64,000 nucleotides of DNA from G963422445 sp963422445 (GTDB lineage: Bacteria; Pseudomonadota; Alphaproteobacteria; Thalassobaculales; Thalassobaculaceae): assembly GCA_963422445.2 (NCBI GenBank), contig OY729512.2, forward strand, positions 6,386,001 to 6,450,000. Direction: 5' to 3'. Below the pieces are notes generated by a model. It was not told where the DNA came from. It did no database searches and saw only the letters and a program-made list of their open reading frames with translations. Shown here in pieces: positions 39,491-48,944 of this stretch. Positions within the stretch are counted from its first letter, which is position 1; every line of letters begins with the position of its first letter. Made by a program: the position numbers and the translations under genes.

Positions 39491-40723
39491 GTGACGCAAC
39501 GTCTTGTCGTGATCGGCGGCGGTCAGGCCGCGGCATCGCTGATTGCGGAGTTGCGGGCTTTCGGTGACGACCGGCCGGTCGACCTGGTCTCCGACGAACC
39601 GGTCGTTCCCTACCAACGGCCGCCACTCTCGAAGAAATACCTGCTCGGCGACCTGGATCGGGCGCGATTGCTGATTCGTCCGGAACGCTGGTATCAGGAG
39701 CAGAACGTGACCCTGCATCTCGGCGCCAAAGCCGAGACGATCGATCGTGCAAGTCGCCGGGTTCTTCTTTCGACCGGAACACGGCTCGACTATGACCATC
39801 TGGCGCTGACCACTGGTTCGGCCCCCCGCAGACTGCCGAAAGGGATCGGCGGGGATCTTCCCGGCGTCTATACCCTGCGTACACTGGCCGATATTGATCT
39901 GATTGCCGGCGAATTTGCTCCAGGCCGTTTGCTGTTGATCATTGGCGGCGGTTACATCGGTCTTGAAGTCGCCGCAGTCGCGGCGATACTCGGGCTGCGC
40001 GTGACCGTCATCGAGATAGCCAAACGGATCCTGCAGCGTGTCGCGGCACCCGCAACATCGAATTTTTTTCGGGACCTGCATGCCAGCCATGGCGTGACCA
40101 TCCGGGAAGCTGTCGGGCTCAGCCGGCTTCAGGCAGAGCACGGACGGGTTGCCCGTGCCGTTCTTGACAACGGCGAGACACTGACGATCGATTTCGCGAT
40201 TGCCGGTATCGGCATCAGCCCGAATGATGGTCTCGCAGCGGCGGCCGGCCTTGAGACCGATAACGGGATTATTGTCGATTCCACCTGCCGGACGTCGGAT
40301 CCGGCGATCGTGGCGGCAGGTGATTGTACGCAATTCATCTATCGCGACGCGTCTGTCCGCCTTGAATCGGTCCAGAACGCAGCCGACCAAGGCGCCGCGG
40401 CGGCGGCGGCCGTGACGGGCCTGGATGCACCTTATCAGCCATTACCCTGGTTCTGGTCGAACCAGTTCGACGTCAAACTGCAGATCGCCGGGCTGAACCG
40501 GGGGTATGAGACAACGGTGATCCGGCCCGGCAAGCGGACCGGCGCCCGGTCGGTCTGGTACTACCGGGACCGGACTTTGCTAGCTGTCGACGCCATGAAT
40601 GATTCCGCGGCTTACATGACCGCGAGCCGATTGCTGAAGGCCGGACGCAGCCCTGATCCCGGACAGATCGAAAATCCGGCATTCGATCTCAAGTCGCTGT
40701 TTCCCCGGTCGCGGCCAGGCTAA
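39491..40723 (+). CDS. FAD-dependent ferredoxin-reductase-like oxidoreductase
   Basis: A 410-residue protein with an N-terminal FAD motif (LVVIGGGQAAASLIAEL), an NAD motif in the middle (LLIIGGGYIGLEVAAVAA) and the C-terminal GDC motif (AIVAAGDCTQF), plus the GISPNDGLAAAAGL loop. This is the architecture of rhodocoxin/putidaredoxin-type reductases, which pass electrons from NADH to a [2Fe-2S] ferredoxin for a P450 or dioxygenase. No ferredoxin, P450 or dioxygenase gene is nearby. The start GTG has GGAGG six bases before it. Confidence 0.85.
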   Translation: MTQRLVVIGGGQAAASLIAELRAFGDDRPVDLVSDEPVVPYQRPPLSKKYLLGDLDRARLLIRPERWYQEQNVTLHLGAKAETIDRASRRVLLSTGTRLDYDHLALTTGSAPRRLPKGIGGDLPGVYTLRTLADIDLIAGEFAPGRLLLIIGGGYIGLEVAAVAAILGLRVTVIEIAKRILQRVAAPATSNFFRDLHASHGVTIREAVGLSRLQAEHGRVARAVLDNGETLTIDFAIAGIGISPNDGLAAAAGLETDNGIIVDSTCRTSDPAIVAAGDCTQFIYRDASVRLESVQNAADQGAAAAAAVTGLDAPYQPLPWFWSNQFDVKLQIAGLNRGYETTVIRPGKRTGARSVWYYRDRTLLAVDAMNDSAAYMTASRLLKAGRSPDPGQIENPAFDLKSLFPRSRPG

Positions 40724-40905
40724 CGGCCAGGTCACAGCGTGGAGTGCAGGCTCGGTGATGCCGATTTCGTGCCACTCCGGCCGGCTTGAATGCCATTGCG
40801 GCATTGGACATCATGGCCGTGGCGTTGCGCTTACCGGTCCCCTGCGTCTGTCTCCTGGCCGGATGCCCACTGTTGATGCCCAACTGTGAAAGCGAGAGGT
40901 CTGCC

Positions 40906-42207
40906 ATGCCGTTGATCGCCAGAGCTGCCGCAATGCCGCCGTCGCTTTGGGCCGCAACGGCAGCGCCGCCGGTTTCCACCACATCGCTCGACGGTAACAT
41001 CACCGCCGATGTAGTGATCGTCGGCGCCGGATTTACCGGCCTTTCGACGGCACTGCATCTGTCGGGACGGGCCGATGCCGTCGTGTTGGAAGCCAGCGAG
41101 ATCGGTTTCGGAGCCTCCGGACGGAACAATGGCCTCGTTATTCCGACCTTGTCGAAGGCCGACCCGGCGCAAGTTCTGCAACGTTTTGGATCCGAGAAGG
41201 GCGAGACGACGATCGCTTTGATCCGCGATTCCGCTGCTCTCGTCTTCGATCTTGTCGCGCGATTCGGCATGACCGGCGCCGGCGAACAGAATGGCTGGAT
41301 CCAGCCGGCCCACTCGCCGGGCCGGATTCGACTGGCCGAACGCCGGATCGAGGACTGGGGACGCCGCGGCGCCCGGGTCAGCCTGCTGACACGCCAACAA
41401 CTGTCGGACCTGATCGGCTCGGACGCCTGGCATGGCGGCTGGATCGCGCATGATGGCGGCACGGTCCAGCCGCTTGTCTATGCCCGCGGCCTGGCCCGGG
41501 CGGCGACCGAACAGGGCGCCCGGATCTTTACCCGGACACCGGCAACGGCTCTTGAGCACAGCCCGGCCGGATGGGTTGTCCGGACACCATCGGGCACGGT
41601 CACGGCCGAACGGGTGGTCCTTGCAACCAACGCCTACAGTGACGATCTGTGGCCGCAACTGCGTCGCACAATCATTCCCGTCAAGACCTGGCAAATGGCA
41701 ACGCAGCCGCTGTCGGACAATGTCCGGAAGTCTGTATTGCCAGGCCGACACGGGCTTTCCGATACGCGTGGCGACCTGCACTTTGCCCGCTACGCCCCGG
41801 ACGGACGGCTGGTCAGCGGCGCCGCGCTGATCCTCGACATCAAGACCGAAACACGCCTGAAGGCCCATGTCGGAGCCCGCCTGAAACGGAACTTTCCCCA
41901 GATCGGAGACATCGCCTGGGAGTATGCCTGGAACGGTCTGGTCGCCATGACGCCGGACTTCCTGCCGCGTCTGCATGTGCTCGCGCCCGGCGTGTTCACC
42001 TGGCTCGGCTGCAATGGCCGCGGCGTCGCCCTGGCCACCGCCATGGGTCCGGTTCTCGCCGACCTCGTCTGTGACGGGGATCCCGAACAGGCGCCACTAC
42101 CGGTGAACAAGCTTGATCCGATACCTCTGCACGGCGTGGTGACGCGATTCGCCCGGACCGAGATCTGGCGGCGGCGACGGGCCGACATCGTCGAATATTC
42201 CGGCTGA
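40906..42207 (+). CDS. DAO-type FAD amino-acid/amine oxidase
   Basis: A 433-residue flavoprotein. The FAD-binding motif DVVIVGAGFTGLSTALHLSG occurs near residue 35, with GFGASGRNNGLVIPTLSKAD after it. The C-terminus has WEYAWNGLVAMTPDFLPRLHVL and LGCNGRGVALATAMGPVLADL. This matches DAO/PuuB/glycine oxidase relatives that oxidise amino acids or polyamine-derived amines. The ATG used has GAGAGG six bases upstream; longer in-frame starts lack one. Together with the preceding flavoprotein it may form a catabolic pair, which is an inference from position only. Confidence 0.85.
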   Translation: MPLIARAAAMPPSLWAATAAPPVSTTSLDGNITADVVIVGAGFTGLSTALHLSGRADAVVLEASEIGFGASGRNNGLVIPTLSKADPAQVLQRFGSEKGETTIALIRDSAALVFDLVARFGMTGAGEQNGWIQPAHSPGRIRLAERRIEDWGRRGARVSLLTRQQLSDLIGSDAWHGGWIAHDGGTVQPLVYARGLARAATEQGARIFTRTPATALEHSPAGWVVRTPSGTVTAERVVLATNAYSDDLWPQLRRTIIPVKTWQMATQPLSDNVRKSVLPGRHGLSDTRGDLHFARYAPDGRLVSGAALILDIKTETRLKAHVGARLKRNFPQIGDIAWEYAWNGLVAMTPDFLPRLHVLAPGVFTWLGCNGRGVALATAMGPVLADLVCDGDPEQAPLPVNKLDPIPLHGVVTRFARTEIWRRRRADIVEYSG

Positions 42208-42301
42208 ACAGGTCTCCCCGCAACGACGGTGGGCCGATGCCGAATGCATCGGAGTCGTGTATACTCCCGGTACTTCCGCAACTTGGCCGAACGAGACAGC
42301 G

Positions 42302-42523
42302 ATGTTCAGCCTGAACAAGATTCTCTTCCTCATCCTGATCCTGGTCGTCATCTGGTATGGCTTCAAGCTGATCGGCCGGCTCGACCGGGCGCGCCGGAAC
42401 AAGCTTCGCGAGCAGGCCCCGGGCAAGACCCGGGCGCAACACCGTGATGATGCCGGCAACACGATCGATCTTGAGCGCAGCCCCGATGGCAAATCCTTCG
42501 TTGCGCGCGACCGCGATCACTGA
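42302..42523 (+). CDS. Small single-pass membrane protein
   Basis: A 73-residue protein with one N-terminal membrane segment (LNKILFLILILVVIWYGFKLIG) and a charged cytoplasmic tail (RARRNKLREQAPGKTRAQHRDD). I do not recognise a specific family with confidence; the layout resembles short alphaproteobacterial proteins of unknown function that carry a Cys-containing tail, but no Cys is present here. Confidence 0.6.
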   Translation: MFSLNKILFLILILVVIWYGFKLIGRLDRARRNKLREQAPGKTRAQHRDDAGNTIDLERSPDGKSFVARDRDH

Positions 42524-42588
42524 TCCGGAACAGCAAGCCGCCGCGGACCGGTGGGGCAGTACGGGACTGTCCGGCAGCCGGCATTGAA

Positions 42589-43794
42589 TCAGATCAGCTT
42601 TGGCGGATTCGGCAACAGCTCGCAATAGACCACAAGCGTACGGGCACACATGACATCGCGGGAAAAATGACGCCGGGCATGCGTCATTGCAGTCACGGAC
42701 AGTCTGATACGTTCCTGCGCGGACATTGCCAGAGCTCTCCGGATACCGGATACCAGCGAGTCCGCATCATCTGGCTCGACCAGCCAGCCGGTAGACTCAT
42801 GGATCATCGACTCGGCTGCGCCCCCGTGATTGCTGGCGACGACAGGCCGGCCCATTGCCTGGGCCTCGACAATGACCCGGCCGAAGGGTTCCGGATCGAG
42901 CGACGCGGACACCACGACATCGGCCAGCTTGTAGGCTGCCGGCATATCGTTGCTGGCGCCGACGAGATGCACCTTCGACAAGAGCCCTCGCTCGGCAATA
43001 TAGTCTTCAAGGTGTTGCTTGTAGCGCGTTTTGCTCCTGTAAGGCCCGACAATCACGCAACAGAATGGCTGATCGCCAAGGCGGGTCAACGCATCGACCA
43101 GCAATTCGTGCCCCTTCCACCGCGTGATACGACCAGGCAACATGATCACCGGAACGCCGTCCGGTAGATTCCATGCCGATGCCAGCCTGATCATCCGATC
43201 GGCGGACACCCGGTCCGGATCGAACATTTCGAGGTCGATGCCGCGCGGGATGACCCGGAGCTGATTTTCACCGACGGCGTAACGCCGAACGACCTCGCCG
43301 GCGATATAGTTGGAAATGGCAATGACCCTGTCACCGCGGCTCATCACCGAATTGTGCATTTTCTTGAGCGGATTGGAATCGCCATAGCGGCCGTGAAACG
43401 TTGTGACCAGCGGCACCTGCCGCTCGCGGCTTGCACGCCAGGCGATCCATGCCGGCATCCGGGACCGGGCATGAATGATGTCAACGTCATGGAATCTTGC
43501 AATATCGACGAGATGCCGGTAGTTCTGCCACCATCTGAGCGGGTTCTTGGCGCCGACCGGAAGTGTGACGTGCGTCGCGCCGACCTGCGCAAGTTCATAG
43601 CTCATCGGACCGCCGGCAGACACCACAACCGCGTTCCAGCCGGCAAGAACCAAGGCCCGGGCAACATCGACGGTGCCGCGCTCGACCCCTCCGGAATGGA
43701 GTGCCGGCAGGACCTGCATCACTGTCGGCGCACGGTCCTGCGGCTCTGGGCGAAACATTTCGAAGTCGGCATTGACACTGTTAGGATCGATCAT
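42589..43794 (-). CDS. Family 4 glycosyltransferase
   Basis: A 401-residue GT-B glycosyltransferase. It begins after a short lead with VMQVLPALHSGGVERGTVDVA, the usual GT4 N-terminal loop, and has PGRITRWKGHELLVDAL and the nucleotide-sugar site EPFGRVIVEAQAMGRPVVASNHGGAAESM (E-x7-E type). It is likely to add a sugar to a lipid or surface polysaccharide. It stands alone and is divergent from the alpha/beta hydrolase gene. The ATG used is inferred from the first conserved segment; an earlier frame opening is not convincing. Confidence 0.85.
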   Translation of the reverse strand: MIDPNSVNADFEMFRPEPQDRAPTVMQVLPALHSGGVERGTVDVARALVLAGWNAVVVSAGGPMSYELAQVGATHVTLPVGAKNPLRWWQNYRHLVDIARFHDVDIIHARSRMPAWIAWRASRERQVPLVTTFHGRYGDSNPLKKMHNSVMSRGDRVIAISNYIAGEVVRRYAVGENQLRVIPRGIDLEMFDPDRVSADRMIRLASAWNLPDGVPVIMLPGRITRWKGHELLVDALTRLGDQPFCCVIVGPYRSKTRYKQHLEDYIAERGLLSKVHLVGASNDMPAAYKLADVVVSASLDPEPFGRVIVEAQAMGRPVVASNHGGAAESMIHESTGWLVEPDDADSLVSGIRRALAMSAQERIRLSVTAMTHARRHFSRDVMCARTLVVYCELLPNPPKLI

Positions 43795-43848
43795 GTCCTG
43801 TTCTGTCCCGATTGCCAGTGACGGCACCCAAATCCGGAGTGAAGCGCA

Positions 43849-44658
43849 ATGATGGAAGCCTCCCGCGCATCGGACGACGAACCGGTATCCTGCATCGTCA
43901 AGTCCGACGGAGCGCGCATCGCATATCACAGGACACCCGGCCAGGCACCCGGAATCGTGTTTCTCGGCGGCTACGCCTCGGACATGACCGGAACCAAGGC
44001 CCTGGCGCTGGAGGCTTTCGCGCGACAACGCGGACAAGCCTTTCTGCGATTTGACTACCAGGGCCACGGACAATCCTCCGGCGATTTCGCCGACGGCACG
44101 ATCGGCCTCTGGCATTCCGATGCGCTGGCCATCCTCGACGCAAAGACCGAAGGATCGCAGATTTTAGTCGGGTCTTCCATGGGCGGCTGGATGATGCTGT
44201 TGACGGCACAGCGTCGACCGGAAAAGGTCGCAGGCTTGGTGGGCATTGCCGCGGCGCCGGATTTTACCGAGGACATCATGTGGCCAAAGTTCAGCAAAGA
44301 GATCCGGGTCGCGCTGGAGCGCGACGGAATCTACCGCGAAGCGTCACAGTACAGTGACGAGCCCACGATCTTCACGATGGCCATGATTGAAGACGCCCGT
44401 AACAACCTCGTGCTTCGCAGTCCTCTGCGTATCGATGCACCAGTCCGGTTGCTGCAAGGCATGGATGATCCTGATGTTCCGTGGATGACGGCAATCCGGA
44501 TCGCCGACCATATCGATTGTCAGGATGTCCAGGTTCGCCTGATCAAGGATGGTGATCACCGGCTGTCAACAGACCGGGATCTCGAGATCCTGACCACAAC
44601 GATCGCCGAGTTACTCGACGGCGCGGCGGCACGCAATGACGGGAGACCCACGTCATGA
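43849..44658 (+). CDS. Alpha/beta-hydrolase
   Basis: A 269-residue hydrolase: HGxG-type oxyanion region replaced by FLGGYASDMTG, the nucleophile elbow GSSMGGWMMLL (Ser), a later DDPDVPW acid and GDHRLS (His). Such enzymes cleave esters, lactones or thioesters; the substrate is unknown. The stop overlaps the amidohydrolase start (ATGA), so the three genes hydrolase - amidohydrolase - GTPase are translationally linked. Confidence 0.85.
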   Translation: MMEASRASDDEPVSCIVKSDGARIAYHRTPGQAPGIVFLGGYASDMTGTKALALEAFARQRGQAFLRFDYQGHGQSSGDFADGTIGLWHSDALAILDAKTEGSQILVGSSMGGWMMLLTAQRRPEKVAGLVGIAAAPDFTEDIMWPKFSKEIRVALERDGIYREASQYSDEPTIFTMAMIEDARNNLVLRSPLRIDAPVRLLQGMDDPDVPWMTAIRIADHIDCQDVQVRLIKDGDHRLSTDRDLEILTTTIAELLDGAAARNDGRPTS

Positions 44659-46295
44659 CCTTCACGATCTATCCGGCCCGGCGAATCCTGACGATGGACC
44701 CGGCCAATCCCGTTGCCAGCCATGTAGCCGTGCGGGACGGGCGAATTCTCGGGGCCGGGTCACGCGACGATCTGACCGGCTGGGGCGATCACTTGGTCGA
44801 CGACCGTTTCGCCGACAAGATCCTGATGCCGGGCCTGGTCGAAGGGCACAGCCATGTCATGGAAGGAACCTTCTGGCGCTATGTCTATTGCGGCTATTTC
44901 GACCGGGTCGACCCCGATGGCCGCACCTGGACCGGCGCCAGCACAATCGACGAGGTGGTGGCGCGGTTGACCGCGGCCGCGGCGGACCGTGATGACGAAG
45001 ATGCACCGGTCGCCGGATGGGCCCTCGATCCGATTTACTTCGGCAATCGGCGCTGCGTCCGTGAAGATCTCGACCGGGTATCGCCGCGACGGCCTGTCGG
45101 CGTCCTGCACGCCAGTGGCCACATCATGAATGTCAATACCCGGGCTCTGGATCTCGCCGGCCTGTTGCGCGGCGGCATCAATCATCCAGGCGTACCGCTC
45201 GGTTCCGACGGCCTGCCGACGGGTGAGCTCAAGGGACCTGACGCGATGATGATGGCCGGCCAGCATGTCGGTTTCGATCGCGACGTCCTCGCCTGTGACG
45301 AGGCCGGATTGCGGCAGTTCGCACGGCTTTGCGTACGCAAGGGTGTCACCACCGCGGCCGATCTCGCCAGCCAGCTTCCCGACGACGCCGTCGACATGAT
45401 GCTGCGGGTGACCGGAGAGGCCGATTTCCCGGCCCGCATCGTATCGCTGCGCCGCATGATCACGTTGACGCCGCAACAAATGGTGGAACGAGCGCTGGAA
45501 TTGGGGAAGAAAAGCACCGACCGGTTGCGGCTCGGCATCATCAAGGTGGTGTCTGACGGTTCGATCCAGGGGTTTTCGGCGCGGCTGCGCTGGCCCGGCT
45601 ATTACAACGGGGCGCCAAACGGACTTTGGTATGTCGCACCCGACCAGCTCCAGGAGATGTTCGATCTCGCCCTGGCCCACCGCGTACAGGTCCATATCCA
45701 TACCAATGGCGACGAAGCAACGGCTCTGGTCCTTGATACGATGGAACGTAGCTTGGCGCGGACGCCGGTCGCCGACCATCGCTTCACCCTGCAGCATTGC
45801 CAACTGGCCGATGCAGCGCAGTTCCGGCGCATGAAGACACTTGGCATGTGCGTCAATCTGTTTCCGAATCATCATTTTTACTGGGGCGATCAGCATCATG
45901 CATTGACCGTGGGGCCTGACCGGGCACGGCGGATGAACGCCTGTGCCACGGCGCTTGCCGCTGGCGTACCGATGGCGATCCATTCCGACGCGCCGGTTAC
46001 GCCGCTCGGACCGTTCTTCACGGCTTGGTGCGCGATCAACCGGCTGACCGCGACAGGCCGGATTCTCGGCGAGGTGGAACGGATCGGCCTTGATGATGCC
46101 CTGCGCACGATCACGCTAGGCGCCGCCTACACGCTCAAGATCGATGGCGAGGTCGGGTCCATCGAGGTTGGCAAACGCGCCGATTTTGCCGTCCTAGACG
46201 ACGATCCTGTCGAAATCGGACCGGACAACCTGAAGGATGTCCGGGTCTGGGGCACGGTGCTCGGCGGACGGGTCTTCCCGGCATCGGACCTCTGA
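44655..46295 (+). CDS. YtcJ-like amidohydrolase
   Basis: A 546-residue amidohydrolase of the YtcJ/ExoGAL group (PF07969). Metal-ligand motifs are EGHSHVME (His65, His67), HIHTNGDEA, LQHCQL and HSDAPVTP. Such enzymes hydrolyse formamides, carbamates or related amides and depend on zinc. The gene overlaps the hydrolase gene by ATGA and is followed after two bases by a COG0523 GTPase gene, which could deliver the metal. This operon logic is an inference. Confidence 0.87.
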   Translation: MTFTIYPARRILTMDPANPVASHVAVRDGRILGAGSRDDLTGWGDHLVDDRFADKILMPGLVEGHSHVMEGTFWRYVYCGYFDRVDPDGRTWTGASTIDEVVARLTAAAADRDDEDAPVAGWALDPIYFGNRRCVREDLDRVSPRRPVGVLHASGHIMNVNTRALDLAGLLRGGINHPGVPLGSDGLPTGELKGPDAMMMAGQHVGFDRDVLACDEAGLRQFARLCVRKGVTTAADLASQLPDDAVDMMLRVTGEADFPARIVSLRRMITLTPQQMVERALELGKKSTDRLRLGIIKVVSDGSIQGFSARLRWPGYYNGAPNGLWYVAPDQLQEMFDLALAHRVQVHIHTNGDEATALVLDTMERSLARTPVADHRFTLQHCQLADAAQFRRMKTLGMCVNLFPNHHFYWGDQHHALTVGPDRARRMNACATALAAGVPMAIHSDAPVTPLGPFFTAWCAINRLTATGRILGEVERIGLDDALRTITLGAAYTLKIDGEVGSIEVGKRADFAVLDDDPVEIGPDNLKDVRVWGTVLGGRVFPASDL

Positions 46296-46297
46296 CC

Positions 46298-47296
46298 ATG
46301 GTTCGGTCACACAATGATCCGCCGTTGCCGGTCACGGTCATCGGCGGATACCTCGGCGCCGGCAAGACGACCCTTGTCAACCATCTGCTTCGCAATGCCG
46401 ACGGCCGGCGGCTGGCTGTTCTGGTAAACGAATTTGGCAGTCTGCCGATCGACGAGGATCTGATCAAGGCGCGCGACGACACCATGATCAGTATTGCCGG
46501 CGGTTGTGTCTGCTGTAGTTATGGCAGCGACATGATGGGGGCGTTGCAGGATCTGTCACGACTCGCCCCCCGCCCGGACCACATTCTGCTCGAAGCAAGC
46601 GGCGTAGCCCTGCCGGATGCCGTTGCGCAGTCTGTGGGGCTGCTTGAAGCTTGTCGGCTTGACGCGACGGTGGTGATCGCCGACGCCGAGACCGTGCAGG
46701 CGAGGGCCGCAGACACGTATCTGGCCGACACCATCATTCGCCAGTTGCAGGCCGCCGACATCATCGTTCTGAACAAGGCCGACCTGATCGGCAAACCTGC
46801 GGAAACGGATCTGCATCTCTGGCTTTCGCAGATCGCGAACGAGGCCCGGGTCCTGTCGACGATTCAGGCCGCCGTCACACCGGAGGCGGTCATCGATTCT
46901 GCCGACGCCGCAGGCAACGGCATCCAGGGCCATCACGCCGCCCGGACCGGATCGGGGTCCGCCGTCACTCACCATTCGGCGTCGTTCAAGCTGACCCGAC
47001 CGGTCGATGCGCGAGATCTGGCCGGCCGCCTGGCCGCCCCGGCTCTCGGTCTTGTGCGTGCCAAGGGCATGGTCCCCGACCGCGATGGAACCATGCGGAC
47101 CCTGCAGGTCGTCGGACGCCGCTGGCAGGTCCTTGACAGCCCGGATGGCTACACGGGCGATGGCGGTTTCGTGTGCATCCGGGTCGAAACCGAAGTCGAT
47201 CGCGAGGCCGTGGACCAGGCGATCCAGCAAGCCGCGTCAGTAATCGATTCGGCCGCGGAACGGAGCTCCGGTCAGCAGGCTGACCAGATGGCCTAA
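46298..47296 (+). CDS. COG0523-family GTPase (CobW-like metallochaperone)
   Basis: A 332-residue protein with the P-loop GYLGAGKTT (residues 17-25), the metal-binding motif GGCVCC (Cys70, Cys72, Cys73), and the guanine-specific NKAD. COG0523 proteins hand metal ions, often zinc, to metalloenzymes. The C-terminal CobW_C-type domain is present. It starts two bases after the amidohydrolase stop, so the two are probably co-expressed; the amidohydrolase is a plausible client. Its 3' end overlaps the opposite-strand gene below by 60 bases. Confidence 0.9.
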   Translation: MVRSHNDPPLPVTVIGGYLGAGKTTLVNHLLRNADGRRLAVLVNEFGSLPIDEDLIKARDDTMISIAGGCVCCSYGSDMMGALQDLSRLAPRPDHILLEASGVALPDAVAQSVGLLEACRLDATVVIADAETVQARAADTYLADTIIRQLQAADIIVLNKADLIGKPAETDLHLWLSQIANEARVLSTIQAAVTPEAVIDSADAAGNGIQGHHAARTGSGSAVTHHSASFKLTRPVDARDLAGRLAAPALGLVRAKGMVPDRDGTMRTLQVVGRRWQVLDSPDGYTGDGGFVCIRVETEVDREAVDQAIQQAASVIDSAAERSSGQQADQMA

Positions 47297-47479
47297 CATC
47301 ACGAGCATTGCGACGATGGCGGCCATCTGGATCAATGTGAGCGGCAGCAGGCTGACATCACCGGGCTCCCGCTCCCTGTCGCGACGTTGCCGCCAATTGG
47401 CCCATCCGAACACTACAGCGGCGACAGCAAGCCCGGTCAATGTTACCGACAGGGTCATCCGCCCGGTTGCTTGTCCCAT
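47237..47479 (-). CDS. Small membrane protein, two segments
   Basis: An 80-residue protein with two membrane segments (LTGLAVAAVVFGWANW and LIQMAAIVAMLVMLGHLVSLLTG) flanking a charged loop (RQRRDREREPGD). No specific family recognised. Its 3' end overlaps the GTPase gene tail to tail, and its start overlaps the end of the TPR-like gene, so it may be co-transcribed with that gene. Confidence 0.65.
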   Translation of the reverse strand: MGQATGRMTLSVTLTGLAVAAVVFGWANWRQRRDREREPGDVSLLPLTLIQMAAIVAMLVMLGHLVSLLTGAPFRGRIDY

Positions 47480-47820
47480 TTCACGGCGCCACCCGAACTG
47501 CGACAGGTCTCGATCGCCTGCCGTAGCGCCGACAGTTCCGGGTAACCGTCCGGGCAGGCCCGCTCGAGGATCTCGGCCATTTCTACGGCCTTGTGCAGTT
47601 GATCGACCGAGAGATTGAGCGCACCGAGACGGGACTTGGCGCCGAGGTGAAACAGGACAATCTCGAAGACCTGATAATAGAAGTAGGCAGCCTGTTCGAG
47701 TTTGCCAAGTTTACGCAGCGCGAAGCCATTCTGACTCCAGCCGTCGGTATTTTCCGGATCGCGGTCGATAACGCGCTGGTAATGCGTCAGTGCCAGGCGG
47801 GCTGGAAAATTCTGTCGCAT
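47455..47820 (-). CDS. TPR-like small protein
   Basis: A 121-residue helical protein, with a tetratricopeptide-like pattern ALTHYQRVIDRDPENTDGWSQNGFALRKLGKLEQAAYFYYQVFEIV. I take the ATG that gives MRQNFPARLALTHY; an in-frame ATG nine codons earlier is possible, and no strong ribosome binding site distinguishes them. Upstream on the same strand comes a tRNA gene. It may scaffold protein contacts; function unknown. Confidence 0.6.
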   Translation of the reverse strand: MRQNFPARLALTHYQRVIDRDPENTDGWSQNGFALRKLGKLEQAAYFYYQVFEIVLFHLGAKSRLGALNLSVDQLHKAVEMAEILERACPDGYPELSALRQAIETCRSSGGAVKWDKQPGG

Positions 47821-47985
47821 CGGTGTGGGACAAGACAACCCGATCATGTGATAAACAGGACGAGGACAACCGCGGCAACCCTGCGGCAATGGGCGGACAG
47901 GTTGGGGCGATTCTGGCTGGCTTGTTCCGAACCCACACTATCGTCGTCCGTGGTCCTCGCTGGAATTCGATATGGAACGAGAGTC

Positions 47986-48061
<76 letters not shown>

Positions 48062-48215
48062 ACGCATCCGCAGAAACATAAGAGCGGCACGGTTACTGTT
48101 CAAGAAATTTCGATTCCGGCAGCCGGATATTACATCGGCACGCGTCGAAGTCTTGTCGTCCGAAGCTTGAGATATTAGGGTTGGAGTGTGTCGTACACCG
48201 GAGCGAAAAACGTCG

Positions 48216-48503
48216 ATGTATGCCCTTGTCACTCTTATCGATACGGTCATCAGCCTCTATATCTGGTGCCTGTTCATCTACGTCATCATGTCCTGGCTGG
48301 TGAATTTTGGCGTGATCAACACGCATAACCGGTTCGTGTATATCGTACTGGATGTGCTCTACCGAATCACTGAACCGGTCTTGCGGCCGATCCGGAACTT
48401 CATTCCCAATCTCGGTAATATCGATATCGCGCCGATTGTGCTGGTGTTGCTGCTGATTTTCCTCCGCAACCTCATCACGGTCGATATCCTGGCCATGCGG
48501 TGA
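48216..48503 (+). CDS. YggT-family membrane protein
   Basis: A 95-residue protein with two long hydrophobic segments and the YggT signature ITEPVLRPIRNFIPNLGNIDIAPIVLVLLLIF. It is followed with a GTGA overlap by a DUF167 gene and then folD, a common order in alphaproteobacteria. YggT proteins are linked to osmotic tolerance or membrane-protein functions; the exact role is unsettled. The start has GGAGCG upstream. Confidence 0.88.
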   Translation: MYALVTLIDTVISLYIWCLFIYVIMSWLVNFGVINTHNRFVYIVLDVLYRITEPVLRPIRNFIPNLGNIDIAPIVLVLLLIFLRNLITVDILAMR

Positions 48504-48819
48504 CCGGACTCTCTTACGAGGCGGCCAGGTCCGGTGTACGGGCCCGGCTAACGCCGGCAGCCCGGTCGAACCGGATCAACGGGATCGTCCGTGACGAGCA
48601 CGATATCGCGCGGCTGACAGCCTCGGTTACCGCGCATCCGGATGGCGGCCGCGCCAACCGGATGTTGCAGGTCATGCTCTCGAAGGAATGGCATGTTGCA
48701 AATCGTCTATCGACATAGCGGCGGGACATCACAGCCGGTGCAAGACATTCCTGGTGCGCGATGACCAGGAGGCCCTGCTTCCGACGCTGGCAGAGTGGTT
48801 TGGCACAGCGAATGTCTGA
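48500..48819 (+). pseudogene. DUF167-family (YggU) protein with one frameshift
   Basis: The first frame reads VRARLTPAARSNRI and TASVTAHPDGGRANRMLQVMLSKEWHV and would stop at 48718. In the next frame the protein continues KSSIDIAAGHHSRCKTFLVRDD, EALLPTLAEWFGTANV and stops at 48819, as in intact DUF167 proteins. The break is at a short A run near 48694 (GCAAATCG), so a one-base loss, or a sequencing or assembly error, would explain it. The start overlaps yggT by GTGA. The rest of the locus (yggT, folD) is intact. Confidence 0.75.
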
Positions 48820-48944
48820 CCCGAACCCAAGGCGCCGGCGGACTGGGCGGATTCCGGTAACGGCTCGATTCACTGGCGTTGATCCCGGGACGGTTGTCCG
48901 CTTCACAGCCGGTTCGTCAATCAAGCAAATGGAAAACGACTACT

